This document shows positions 8,226 to 16,721 of a stretch of 64,000 nucleotides of DNA, piece by piece. Where the stretch lies: positions 124,001-188,000 of the forward strand of contig NZ_FMDF01000145.1 in assembly GCF_900091955.1 (NCBI RefSeq), read 5' to 3'. Each line of letters opens with the position of its first letter. The first letter of the stretch is position 1. Both the position numbers and the translations under genes were made by a program. The stretch comes from Streptomyces sp. Ncost-T10-10d. GTDB lineage: Bacteria; Actinomycetota; Actinomycetes; Streptomycetales; Streptomycetaceae. The notes below the pieces were generated by a model. It saw nothing but the letters and a program-made list of their open reading frames with translations, was not told the origin of the DNA and did no database searches.

Positions 8226-9518
8226 ATGTCGGAGGAGACGCAGAACACCGCCGTGGACGACGCCGCCGGGGCAACCGCCGGGACCGGTGGCCGTGCCCCG
8301 TCCCGTCGGGCACTGCTCGGCTGGGGCGGCGCCGGTCTTGCGCTGGGCGCTGTCGCGGCCGGTGGCGCGGTCGCCGCGGTGCGTACGGAGAGCGACGCAG
8401 TGCCGGCCGCGGACAGCGGTGCGGCCGTGCCGTTCCACGGTGCGCACCAGGCGGGTATCGCCACCGCCGTACAGGACAGGCTGCACTTCGCCGCGTTCGA
8501 CGTGACGACGAAGGACCGCGCCGAACTGATCGCGCTGCTCAAGGAGTGGACGCGGGCGGCCGAGCGGATGACGGCCGGTCACGCGGTCGGCGACGGCGCC
8601 TACGGCGGTCTCGCCGAGGCCCCGCCGGACGACACGGGCGAGGCACTGGGGCTCAAGCCGTCCCGGCTCACGCTCACCATCGGCTTCGGCCCCTCGCTCT
8701 TCGCCAAGGGCCGGTTCGGTCTGGAGGACAAGCGTCCCGAGGCGCTCGTCGATCTGCCGAAGTTCCCCGGCGACAACCTCGACGCGGCCCGCAGCGGCGG
8801 CGATCTCTGTGTCCAGGCGTGTGCGGACGACCCGCAGGTCGCGGTGCACGCCATCCGCAACCTCGCCAGGATCGGCATGGGCCGTACCGCGATCCGCTGG
8901 TCCCAGCTGGGCTTCGGCAAGACGTCCTCGACGACGCCCGATGCCCAGACCCCGCGCAACATGATGGGCTTCAAGGACGGCACCCGGAACATCTCCGGCA
9001 CCGACACCGCCGCCCTCGACAAGCATGTGTGGGTCGGCGAGAAGGACAAGGCGGGCTGGATGACCGGGGGTTCGTACCTGGTGGCCCGGCGCATCCGGAT
9101 GCACATCGAGACCTGGGACCGCGCCCCGCTCCAGGAGCAGGAGGACGTCTTCGGCCGGGACAAGGGCGAGGGCGCACCGGTCGGCAAGGCCAAGGAGCGC
9201 GACGAGCCGTTCCTGAAGGCGATGCTGCCGACCGCGCATGTGCGGCTCGCCCACCCGGACAGCAACGACGGTGCGACGATCCTGCGCCGCGGCTACTCCT
9301 TCACCGACGGTACGGACGGCCTCGGCCGGCTCGACGCCGGGCTGTTCTTCCTCGCCTACCAGCGCGATGTCCGCAAGGCATTCATTCCGCTGCAGCGCCG
9401 CCTCGCGGCGCACGACGCACTCAACGAGTACATCCAGCACGTGGGTTCGGCACACTTCGCCGTCCCGCCGGGCGTCCGTGACAAGGACGACTGGTGGGGC
9501 CGGGCGCTGTTCTCGTAG
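8226..9518 (+). CDS. efeB: EfeB Dyp-type haem peroxidase, Tat-exported
   Basis: A 430-residue protein with a Tat signal (SRRALLGWGGAG at about 28-39) and the Dyp-peroxidase GxxDG motif in MGFKDGTRN (about 247-251). The distal Arg and proximal His regions of the family are present further on. Dyp peroxidases of this subtype (EfeB/YcdB) are exported with haem bound and are linked to ferrous iron oxidation before uptake, or to haem iron release. It sits between efeO and efeU; GGGGAG precedes the ATG. Confidence 0.93.
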   Translation: MSEETQNTAVDDAAGATAGTGGRAPSRRALLGWGGAGLALGAVAAGGAVAAVRTESDAVPAADSGAAVPFHGAHQAGIATAVQDRLHFAAFDVTTKDRAELIALLKEWTRAAERMTAGHAVGDGAYGGLAEAPPDDTGEALGLKPSRLTLTIGFGPSLFAKGRFGLEDKRPEALVDLPKFPGDNLDAARSGGDLCVQACADDPQVAVHAIRNLARIGMGRTAIRWSQLGFGKTSSTTPDAQTPRNMMGFKDGTRNISGTDTAALDKHVWVGEKDKAGWMTGGSYLVARRIRMHIETWDRAPLQEQEDVFGRDKGEGAPVGKAKERDEPFLKAMLPTAHVRLAHPDSNDGATILRRGYSFTDGTDGLGRLDAGLFFLAYQRDVRKAFIPLQRRLAAHDALNEYIQHVGSAHFAVPPGVRDKDDWWGRALFS

Positions 9519-9598
9519 AGGGACCGGCAATTGGGCGACGCCGCCTCCCGGTTGCCAATCCCCCTTGGGTACTCGAAGCAGAAAAGGAGAACCGAAAC

Positions 9599-10570
9599 GT
9601 GTTCAGCAACTTCCTGATCGGCCTGCGCGAAGGCCTTGAGGCCAGCCTGGTCGTCTGCATCCTCATCGCCTATCTGGTGAAGACCGGCAACAAGAACAAA
9701 CTGGTGCCGATCTGGATCGGCGTCGGTATCGCGATCGTCGTCAGCCTGGCGTTCGGCGCCGGCCTCGAATTCGGTTCGCAGGAGATGACGTTCAAGGCCC
9801 AGGAGGCGCTCGGCGGTTCGCTGTCGATCGTCTCGGTCGGTCTGGTCACCTGGATGGTCTTCTGGATGCGGCGCACCGCGCGGCATCTGAAGACGGAACT
9901 GCACGGCAAGCTCGACGCGGCACTCGCGATGGGCACCGGCGCGCTGGTCGCCACGGCGCTCCTCGCGGTGGGCCGGGAGGGCCTGGAGACCTCGCTGTTC
10001 GTGTGGCGTGCGGTGCATGCGGCGGATGACGGCTGGCACCCGATGATCGGTGCGTTCCTCGGCATCGCGGCCGCCGTCGTGCTGGGCTGGCTGTTCTACC
10101 GCGGTGCGCTGAGGATCAATCTGTCGAAGTTCTTCACCTGGACCGGCGGCATGCTGGTGATCGTCGCCGCGGGCGTGCTCGCGTACGGCGTCCATGACCT
10201 GCAGGAAGCCGAGTTCCTCGGCGGTATCCACAATCGGGCGTTCGACATCAGCGCCACGATTCCGCCGGACAGCTGGTACGGCACGCTGCTGAAGGGCACG
10301 TTCAACTTCCAGCCCGACCCGACCGTTCTTCAGATCACGGTGTGGGCGCTGTATCTGATCCCCACTCTCGCGCTGTTCCTCGCCCCGGTAGGGTTCGGAC
10401 GGTCAGTGGGGGCGACGGATCAGAAGGCGCAGAAAGCAACGGATGAGAAGCCTGAGGCCGATTCGGCTGGCGACGGGGCTCGCGACGGCGACGGTGCTGT
10501 CCATGACGGCGAGCGGGTGCGTGACGGTGCACGGCGAGCTGGAAGTGGTGCCGGCGGCAACCAGGTCTGA
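9599..10570 (+). CDS. efeU: EfeU/FTR1-type iron permease
   Basis: A 323-residue membrane protein with seven likely helices and two REGLE iron-binding motifs (REGLEAS near residue 10, REGLETS near 126), the hallmark of Ftr1p/EfeU permeases. GTG 9599 is preferred to upstream in-frame starts because AAAGGAG lies about 10 bp before it and it starts directly before FSNFLIGLREGLE. The last 40 or so residues are an Asp/Gly-rich tail that overlaps the next gene by 128 bp in another frame and has poor GC3, so the functional protein probably ends near 10440. Confidence 0.92.
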   Translation: MFSNFLIGLREGLEASLVVCILIAYLVKTGNKNKLVPIWIGVGIAIVVSLAFGAGLEFGSQEMTFKAQEALGGSLSIVSVGLVTWMVFWMRRTARHLKTELHGKLDAALAMGTGALVATALLAVGREGLETSLFVWRAVHAADDGWHPMIGAFLGIAAAVVLGWLFYRGALRINLSKFFTWTGGMLVIVAAGVLAYGVHDLQEAEFLGGIHNRAFDISATIPPDSWYGTLLKGTFNFQPDPTVLQITVWALYLIPTLALFLAPVGFGRSVGATDQKAQKATDEKPEADSAGDGARDGDGAVHDGERVRDGARRAGSGAGGNQV

Positions 10571-11435
10571 AGCCGCACAGGCCCTGAAGGCCTTCACCAC
10601 CGCGTACAACGCGGCAGACAAGGCCTACGATCCGGCTCTGGACGCGGACCGGGTCACGGGCCCGCTCGGCGCGATCAATCAGGCCGGGCTGAAGGCGCGA
10701 CAGAAGAACAATCCGGACGGCAATGCGAACCACACGCCGTTGGAGCTGACCGACGCCAGGTATCTCATCCCGAAGAAGGCCGGCTGGCCCCGGTGGTTCC
10801 TCGCGGACACCGACTCCAACCGCGACGAGGACAGCGGAAAGCTGGACACCCGCTGGCTGGTCGTCTTCGTCAAGTCCGGGCCGGGCGCGGGGTGGAAGGC
10901 CTCCTATCTGTCGGTCGTCGCACCGTCCCAGCTGCCCGGCTTCGCGAAGGACAGCGACGGCCTGGCCGAGCCGGTGGCCGCGGACAGCTCCGAACCGGCC
11001 GTGGCACCGGAGGACTTGAGCACCCAGTACACGGAGTACCTGCAAAAAGGCACCCCGGACGTCTTCGCCCCCGGCACCTCCACTTCGGGCTGGCGGGACG
11101 CCCGCCGCACCACCCGTCGGGCGGGATTCTCGTACCAGTACATCGACCAGCCGCTGGACAGCGGTACGTTCGCCCCGCTCGGCCTGAAGACGGACGACGG
11201 CGGGGCGCTGGTCTTCTTCAGCAGCAAGCACTTCGAACGGCAGACCGCGGCAAAGGGCCTGCGTCCGCCGCTGAACGCGGATGTGGAGGCGCTGCTGACC
11301 GGTGAGGTGAAGTCCACTCTCACCAAGGAGCGGGTCTCCAGCCAGCTGGTGTTCGTTCCGAAGAAGGGCGCGGGGGACGGCAAGGTGGTCGTACTGAACC
11401 GGCTGCCGGGCCTGACGGCGGCGAAGGGGTCGTGA
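10443..11435 (+). CDS. Lipoprotein of unknown function downstream of efeU
   Basis: A 330-residue predicted lipoprotein: positively charged start, hydrophobic helix and lipobox TASGC (Cys 26). I do not recognise the mature part; it has a charged, mixed alpha/beta look without membrane segments. The start is set by the signal peptide; no good ribosome site is seen, and the ATG lies inside efeU (128 bp overlap), suggesting coupling to efeU translation. Codon third positions are GC-rich in this frame within the overlap, unlike the efeU frame. A role alongside iron uptake is only suggested by position. Confidence 0.75.
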   Translation: MRSLRPIRLATGLATATVLSMTASGCVTVHGELEVVPAATRSEAAQALKAFTTAYNAADKAYDPALDADRVTGPLGAINQAGLKARQKNNPDGNANHTPLELTDARYLIPKKAGWPRWFLADTDSNRDEDSGKLDTRWLVVFVKSGPGAGWKASYLSVVAPSQLPGFAKDSDGLAEPVAADSSEPAVAPEDLSTQYTEYLQKGTPDVFAPGTSTSGWRDARRTTRRAGFSYQYIDQPLDSGTFAPLGLKTDDGGALVFFSSKHFERQTAAKGLRPPLNADVEALLTGEVKSTLTKERVSSQLVFVPKKGAGDGKVVVLNRLPGLTAAKGS

Positions 11436-11497
11436 CCGGGGCGGAATCAAGCCCGTCCGGCGATTGAGGACGAAGCAGCCACCGGACGGCCCCGGTC
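11434..11497. terminator. Nested inverted repeats between convergent genes
   Basis: Outer arms GACCGGGG (11434-11441) and CCCCGGTC (11490-11497) enclose inner arms CCGTCCGG (11453-11460) and CCGGACGG (11482-11489). The inner part contains GTCCGGCGATTGAGGACGA, which I recall as a frequent Streptomyces intergenic sequence. Placed between two convergent stops, it probably terminates both directions. Confidence 0.65.
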
Positions 11498-11503
11498 ATC
11501 GAG

Positions 11504-12250
11504 CTAGCGGCTCAGCGGCCACGCCACCGAGTCGTGGTCCAGATCGCTCTGGTCCGCCGCGTCCGCGTACTGCGCACACGAGTCGGTGAGTGTCTCCAGC
11601 AGCGTCAGCGGATCGGGCAGCGGGTTCTCCGGCCCCTGCACCCACTGCACATCCAGCTCACCGGGCAGCCTGGCCGGCGGCAGGAGTACGTAGCTGCCGC
11701 GGCAGTGCCACCGCAGTCCCGGATGCTCGTCCATGGTCTCGGGATGGCAGTCCAGCTCGCACGGCCACCACTCGTCCTCGTCCTCGGGCGTACCGCGGGT
11801 GGCGGTGAAGAAGAGCATCCGGTCGTCGCCGGACCGGGCGACGGGGCCGACGTCGATGCCTGCGGCGAGGAGCCGTTCCAGTGCCTGACTGCCCGCGGAC
11901 AGCGGCACGTCGAGAACGTCGTGGATCATGCCGGTCGCAGTGATGAAGTTGGCCTGCGGCTGGCTGCGGGCCCAGCGCTCGATCTGGGCGCGGTCGGTGG
12001 TGGACTGCGTCTGCCAGGCGAAGGAGATGGGGTGCCGGGCGGGGGTGGGACAGCCGATGCGTTCGCACGAACATCGGTAGCCGACCGGATGGGCGGCGGG
12101 CGCGATCGGCATTCCGGCTTCGGCGACAGCGAGGAGCAGCGCCTCCCGGGCGGTGTCGTCGACCTCGCTCTGCTGCGGTTTGGGTCGGCGGCGGAGCCAT
12201 TGGGAAATTTTGCTCTCTGAGCCGCGATAACGGCCGAAATCGGCGCCCAT
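11504..12250 (-). CDS. Bifunctional DNA primase/polymerase (prim-pol) N-terminal domain protein
   Basis: A 248-residue stand-alone protein resembling the prim-pol domain found in archaeal plasmid and phage replication proteins. Visible signs are AxxAGxPIxPxxHP, a Cys-rich CSCERIGCPTPARHP stretch, ATxDxxxIxxW-like STTDRAQIERWARSQPQANF, and TGMIHDVLDVP, where the family has its acidic metal-binding motif. Here it is D-V-L-D rather than a clear D-x-D, so catalysis is not assured. No helicase domain is attached and no phage genes surround it. Such solo proteins are common in Streptomyces; their job is unclear. Confidence 0.7.
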   Translation of the reverse strand: MGADFGRYRGSESKISQWLRRRPKPQQSEVDDTAREALLLAVAEAGMPIAPAAHPVGYRCSCERIGCPTPARHPISFAWQTQSTTDRAQIERWARSQPQANFITATGMIHDVLDVPLSAGSQALERLLAAGIDVGPVARSGDDRMLFFTATRGTPEDEDEWWPCELDCHPETMDEHPGLRWHCRGSYVLLPPARLPGELDVQWVQGPENPLPDPLTLLETLTDSCAQYADAADQSDLDHDSVAWPLSR

Positions 12251-12393
12251 CTATCCCCTTACCTCAGCGTTGCTCCTGTCCATGGTCCCACCATCCTGCG
12301 CCTCGGGTGGCCAGAGTCCCGAAGCGGGGTACGGGGGACGACGCCATGAGCTGGGCATTATGCCGCCTCTTGTCATGAAATGACGGGTGCGTC

Positions 12394-13011
12394 TCAGGGG
12401 TGTGCCAGCCCACGCACGGTGTAGTCGACGATCGCGTCCGCGTACTCATGGGTGAGCGGGAGGGTGCGCAGCAGCCAACGGTGGGTGAGCGGGCCCACGA
12501 GGAGTTCCAGGGCGATCCGCGGGTCGATGTCGGCGCGCACCTGACCCGCCTCCTGCGCGGCGCGCAACCGTGCGACGTACAGCCGGAGTGAAGGATCGAG
12601 CAGCTTCTGGACGAATTCGGCGCCGAGCTGCGGGTCGACGATCCCCTCGGCGGCCAGTGCCCTGGTCGGCGCTTCGAAGGCGGGGTCGGTCAGCTCGTCG
12701 ACGGTGGCCCGCAGAACGACTTTGAGGTCGGCCGCGAGATCACCGGTGTCCGGAATCCCCTGCGCGTCACCCGCGCCGTTCTCCTCGGCGGCCCGGTCAC
12801 CGAGAGCGACGAAGGCCTCCAGGAGGACGGCCGCCTTGGAGGGCCACCACCGGTAGATCGTCTGCTTCCCGACGCCGGCCCGCGCGGCGATGGCCTCGAC
12901 GGTGGTCCTGGGGTAGCCCACCTCGCCGACCAGGCCGAGCGCCGCGTCATAGATCGCACGGCGCGAGCGCTCGCTGCGGCGACTGGAGTCGGGTGGCCGG
13001 TTCGCTACCAT
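12394..13011 (-). CDS. TetR family transcriptional regulator
   Basis: A 205-residue regulator with an N-terminal HTH (about 20-66), including TTVEAIAARAGVGKQTIYRWW, and a TetR C-terminal ligand domain. ATG 13011 begins MVANRPPDSSRR; a longer frame upstream is excluded because it would run through the divergent promoter region. It is transcribed away from the DDAH gene, whose promoter region it may control along with its own. Ligand unknown. Confidence 0.85.
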   Translation of the reverse strand: MVANRPPDSSRRSERSRRAIYDAALGLVGEVGYPRTTVEAIAARAGVGKQTIYRWWPSKAAVLLEAFVALGDRAAEENGAGDAQGIPDTGDLAADLKVVLRATVDELTDPAFEAPTRALAAEGIVDPQLGAEFVQKLLDPSLRLYVARLRAAQEAGQVRADIDPRIALELLVGPLTHRWLLRTLPLTHEYADAIVDYTVRGLAHP

Positions 13012-13032
13012 GCCGGCAAATCTAGCAGCGGC

Positions 13033-13050
13033 ACGTGTCGATACGTGTCG
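13033..13050. promoter_or_regulatory. Possible TetR operator: tandem ACGTGTCG repeats
   Basis: Two copies of ACGTGTCG separated by AT (10-bp period) lie about 22 bp upstream of the tetR start, in the divergent region with the DDAH gene. They partly form a palindrome. A site for autoregulation is plausible but unproven. Confidence 0.35.
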
Positions 13051-13180
13051 TCTCATCACCGTGCGGAACCACCCGATCGGATCACTGCGCGCGGGCCCCG
13101 GAAAGTGGACCATGGGCTCACGCACGCACCCGTGCGAAGTCCACCGGCAGGTGACCCCTGCTTTTCGTGAGGAGCCTTCT

Positions 13181-13996
13181 TTGCCTCGTGAAGCCACACC
13201 CCGCCGTTACCTGATGTGCGCCCCGGCCCACTTCAGGGTGACGTACTCCATCAACCCGTGGATGGACCCCAGCAAGCCTGTGGATCTCCCCCTGGCCCAG
13301 ACCCAGTGGGAGGACCTGCGCGACCGCTACCGCACCCTCGGACACACCGTGGAGCTGCTCACCCCCCGCCCCGAGCTGCCCGACATGGTCTTCGCCGCCA
13401 ACGGCGCCACCGTCATCGACGGCCGGGTGCTCGGCGCCCGGTTCGCGTACCAGGAGCGGTACGAGGAGGCCGGGGCCCATCGCGAGTGGTTCCGGGACAA
13501 CGGCTTCACCGAGATCCATGAACCGGCCCACGTCAACGAGGGCGAAGGCGACTTCGCGGTCACCGCTTCGTACATCCTGGCCGGGCGGGGCTTCCGGTCC
13601 AGCCCCCTCTCGCACGACGAGGCGCAGGAGTTCTTCGGGCGCCCGGTGATCGGGCTCGATCTGGTCGACCCGCGCTACTACCACCTGGACACGGCGCTGT
13701 CCGTGCTCGACGACGCGGGCGACGAGATCATGTACTACCCGGGCGCCTTCTCGCCGGGCAGCCGGTCGGTGCTGGCGCGGCTCTTCCCCGACGCGCTGAT
13801 CGCCGAGGAGCCGGATGCGGCGGCGCTCGGCCTCAACGCGGTGAGCGACGGGCTCCATGTGCTGCTGCCACAGGCCGCCACGGGGCTCTTCGACCCGTTG
13901 CGGGCGCGCGGCTTCGAACCGGTGCCGATGGATCTGGGCGAGCTGCTGAAGGGCGGCGGCAGCGTGAAGTGCTGCACGCAGGAGCTGCGCGGGTAG
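13181..13996 (+). CDS. Dimethylarginine dimethylaminohydrolase-type amidinotransferase
   Basis: A 271-residue protein of the guanidino-group-modifying (arginine deiminase) superfamily. Visible are the substrate-site region MVFAANGATV, the catalytic His in YYHLDTALS (about 168) and the nucleophilic Cys in SVKCCTQELRG at the extreme C-terminus. These enzymes hydrolyse methylated arginine to citrulline, or act on a related guanidino compound. The start is a TTG at 13181, supported by GAGGAG at 13169-13174; the frame is open further upstream but without a ribosome site. It stands alone, divergent from a TetR gene. Confidence 0.85.
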   Translation: MPREATPRRYLMCAPAHFRVTYSINPWMDPSKPVDLPLAQTQWEDLRDRYRTLGHTVELLTPRPELPDMVFAANGATVIDGRVLGARFAYQERYEEAGAHREWFRDNGFTEIHEPAHVNEGEGDFAVTASYILAGRGFRSSPLSHDEAQEFFGRPVIGLDLVDPRYYHLDTALSVLDDAGDEIMYYPGAFSPGSRSVLARLFPDALIAEEPDAAALGLNAVSDGLHVLLPQAATGLFDPLRARGFEPVPMDLGELLKGGGSVKCCTQELRG

Positions 13997-14030
13997 CCGG
14001 AGGTCCGGCAGCCTCGGGCGTCAGCCGCTC

Positions 14031-15038
14031 TCAGGCACCGGACCCACCCACGTCGTGCGGCGGCCACTCGTCGCCCCACGCGATGTCCCGGGCGGCCCGG
14101 TACAGCTCGCCGTGCCGCTTGGTGACCGTGGAGCGCTGCAGGGCCTCGTCACGGGTGCACAGGTCCAGCAGCACCTGCCCCTTGCGGATCTGCGGCTTGC
14201 GGGTGACCCGGGCACGGACGGGTTCCGTCCGGAAGCGGGTCGCCACGACATAGCTGAACTTCTCGTCCTCGTACGGCAGCGAGCCGCCCTTGACCTGCCG
14301 GTGCAGCGAGGAGCGGCTGACCCGGGCCGAGAAGTGGCACCAGTCCGTGCCCGGCTCGATGGGGCATGCGTCGTTGTGCGGGCAGGGCGCGGCGACCTTC
14401 AGCCCGGCGGCGATCAGCCGGTCGCGGGCCTCGATGATCCGGGCGTAGCCGTCGGGGGTGCCCGGCTCGACGACCACGACCGCCTGTGCGGCGGCCGCCG
14501 CGGTGTCGACGAGGCCGGCACGGGCCTCCGCCGTCAGCTCCTTGAGTACGTACGAGACGGTGATCAGGTCCGTGGGGGCGAGTTCGAGGCCGGTGCCGAT
14601 CCGGGCCCGGCGCCACTCGGCAGTGCGCAGGGCGGGGATGCCGGAGATCGCGGCCAGCTCCCGGCCGAGGGCGAGTGCGGGCTCGGCCCAGTCCAGGACG
14701 GTCGTCCTCGGCCCCTCCCAGGCCCCCGCCACGGCCCAGCTCGCCGCTCCGGTGCCGCCGCCGATGTCGGTGTGCGTGGCGGGTACCCAGTCCGGGGCGG
14801 CCTCCTGGAGTGCGGCGAGCGCGGACCGTACCGCTTCGAAGGTCGCGGGCATCCGGTAAGCGGCGTACGCGGCGACGTCCGAACGGTCGCGCAGCACCGG
14901 GGCGTCCGTGGGGGTGGTCCCGCGGTAGTTGGCGATGAGCCGGTCGACAGCCTGGGCGGCCTGCTTGGGCGGCAGCCCGTCGAGCAGTCCGGCCAGCGCC
15001 GCGCGCAGGGCTTCCGCAGTGGGGAGGGTGGCGTTCAC
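14031..15038 (-). CDS. Rsm22-like SAM-dependent methyltransferase (ribosomal small subunit family)
   Basis: A 335-residue protein with a class I SAM-binding motif DIGGGTGAA (about 91-99) and a C-terminal-half metal-cluster motif CPHNDACP...WCHF (about 218-235), diagnostic of the Rsm22 family, which in mitochondria is needed for small-subunit assembly and carries an Fe-S or Zn site. GTG 15038 is chosen because it starts the first conserved helix; further upstream the frame only covers the promoter of the divergent lipoprotein. Target RNA or protein is unknown in bacteria. Confidence 0.8.
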   Translation of the reverse strand: MNATLPTAEALRAALAGLLDGLPPKQAAQAVDRLIANYRGTTPTDAPVLRDRSDVAAYAAYRMPATFEAVRSALAALQEAAPDWVPATHTDIGGGTGAASWAVAGAWEGPRTTVLDWAEPALALGRELAAISGIPALRTAEWRRARIGTGLELAPTDLITVSYVLKELTAEARAGLVDTAAAAAQAVVVVEPGTPDGYARIIEARDRLIAAGLKVAAPCPHNDACPIEPGTDWCHFSARVSRSSLHRQVKGGSLPYEDEKFSYVVATRFRTEPVRARVTRKPQIRKGQVLLDLCTRDEALQRSTVTKRHGELYRAARDIAWGDEWPPHDVGGSGA

Positions 15039-15179
15039 CGACGAATTGTAGGCAAAGGCGGCGGACCCGCTTCCGCCCCGGCACCCGTAACGAACAGCAG
15101 CCCATGCGAACTGCCCCGGCACCTACGCAAGTTGCTACGCTGACCGGCGCGAGGTCGGGATCGCCCATCGAGGGAAACC

Positions 15180-16487
15180 ATGAGACAGAAGATCGTGCGC
15201 CTGGTTCTGGTCGGCGGAGTGCTCGTGCTTGCCATGCTTCTTCTGCTGGCCACCTGCGGCAGCGGCGAGAAGAGCTCCGACAAGCCGAAGAAGCAGGCCA
15301 AGGCGAGCGCGGCCCCGGTGACACAGCTCACCGTCCCCTCCGTGTTCGCGACCGAGCACGGCTGGGAGCTCGTCGGCACCTCGCCCGACTACGCGCTCTC
15401 CCGGACGACGGGCAGCCTCGCCTATCTCGTGCGGGTCTCGGACACCAAGTACCAGCTGCGCACCATCGACTCGGAGACCGGGGAGGCCGGCTGGCACGGG
15501 GAGAGCTGGCGGCCCCCGTCCCCGCAGCACTTCCCGAGGCTCCTCCCGGTCACCGTGGACGACCACGAGTACTTCGTCACATGGTCGTACGGGAAGGTCG
15601 GCGAGAACGCGCTGACCCCCGCCGACACGATCGTCTCGCTGGATGTCTACAACGTGCAGGACGGCTCCCGGCGGCGCGTCGAGGTGCCGTGGAACTCCGT
15701 ACCCACGGTCACCGCCACCGGCCCCGGCATCCTCATCAGCGACGGCCGGACGAACAGCGCGGTGGTCGACCCGGTGACCGGCCGGGTGTCGGAGATCACT
15801 GCCCCCGCGCTCAAGTACCCGAAGGGTTGCACGACCTGCAAGCAGCTCACCGAGGTGCGCGGACTGACGAAGAAGGGTCTGCTGGTCAGCGGGGCCAAGG
15901 AATTCTGGGTGCAGGGTGGCTGGTTCAGCCGCAATGTCGCTCCCAAGGGCACCGACCGGCTCAGCGGAATCCCCACATCGGTGGTCCCGGGCCTGGTGCT
16001 GACGAAGTGGCAGCTCGCCAAGGGGGCGAAGCGCGCCGCCACCCATGATCTGTGGGTGGTGCAGGACATGGAGACGGGCAAGCCCCTCTCCTCGGTGGAG
16101 TGCAGCAAGCCTGCGATCAAGCCGGGCCAGTACCCGCAGCTGGTCGCCGCCCCCTCGGGCAACTTCCTGGTGGCCGGTCCGCTCGCCTTCGACCTGTCGA
16201 CGAAGCGGGGGTTCTGCTTCGAGGGGGCGGACGGCACGAAGCCGCTGACGCTCGCGTCCGTGACCGACGAGGGCATCGCGTACGGCGCGGCGAACGCCCG
16301 CAACGCGGCCGACGTGCTGGCCGGCGGCGGAACCCCCGTCGCGGTGGCGATCAGGAGCGGCACGACGGGTGCCCTGCCCTCGAACCAGCGGGTTCCGGGC
16401 GCGGTGACATCGGACGGTGTCGGCCTGTTCCGCTGGACGGACGAGAAGGACCGCCCGCATCTGATCGGCTACCCGAGCGCGAACTGA
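15180..16487 (+). CDS. Secreted or lipid-anchored beta-rich protein, function unknown
   Basis: A 435-residue protein with an N-terminal hydrophobic helix ending LLATC (Cys 26). The Thr at -1 makes the lipobox atypical, so it may instead be a membrane-anchored or lipoprotein-like export. The mature part has repeated short beta-strand-like blocks with SGxxTxxVVDPxTG patterns, suggestive of a beta-propeller. A CTTC pair lies near residue 219. ATG 15180 follows GAGGGAAACC. I do not recognise a function. Confidence 0.75.
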   Translation: MRQKIVRLVLVGGVLVLAMLLLLATCGSGEKSSDKPKKQAKASAAPVTQLTVPSVFATEHGWELVGTSPDYALSRTTGSLAYLVRVSDTKYQLRTIDSETGEAGWHGESWRPPSPQHFPRLLPVTVDDHEYFVTWSYGKVGENALTPADTIVSLDVYNVQDGSRRRVEVPWNSVPTVTATGPGILISDGRTNSAVVDPVTGRVSEITAPALKYPKGCTTCKQLTEVRGLTKKGLLVSGAKEFWVQGGWFSRNVAPKGTDRLSGIPTSVVPGLVLTKWQLAKGAKRAATHDLWVVQDMETGKPLSSVECSKPAIKPGQYPQLVAAPSGNFLVAGPLAFDLSTKRGFCFEGADGTKPLTLASVTDEGIAYGAANARNAADVLAGGGTPVAVAIRSGTTGALPSNQRVPGAVTSDGVGLFRWTDEKDRPHLIGYPSAN

Positions 16488-16491
16488 GGGA

Positions 16492-16659
16492 ATCCGGACC
16501 GACGCCTTCATCGCGCCCGCGAAGCCGGCTCTGCTTCCGTCCGAGGCCTTCGGCCGCTTCGTGGTCGAGCCGGCGCGTGAGCGCGCGGTACCGGCGATCG
16601 TCTCCGTCGCCTCCCGCCACCTCGGCCCGGACCTGATCAGCGGCGAGCCCCGGGGCTGA
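16492..16659 (+). pseudogene. Possible C-terminal gene remnant
   Basis: After the previous stop, a frame of about 56 codons with strong GC3 bias reads RTDAFIAPAKPALLPSEAF and ends in TGA at 16657-16659. It has no start codon or ribosome site; upstream in this frame a TGA interrupts. It looks like the tail of a decayed coding gene. Family not recognised. Confidence 0.3.
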
Positions 16660-16721
16660 ACCCGGCCCCCGCTAGGGCTGCGACCGGAAAGGTTCACCGG
16701 CTCGCGACGCCCGGCACGGCA

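Noticed and set aside
12251-12393. Possible small RNA or promoter region between prim-pol and TetR genes
   Set aside because: No clear stem, terminator or -10/-35 pair could be supported.
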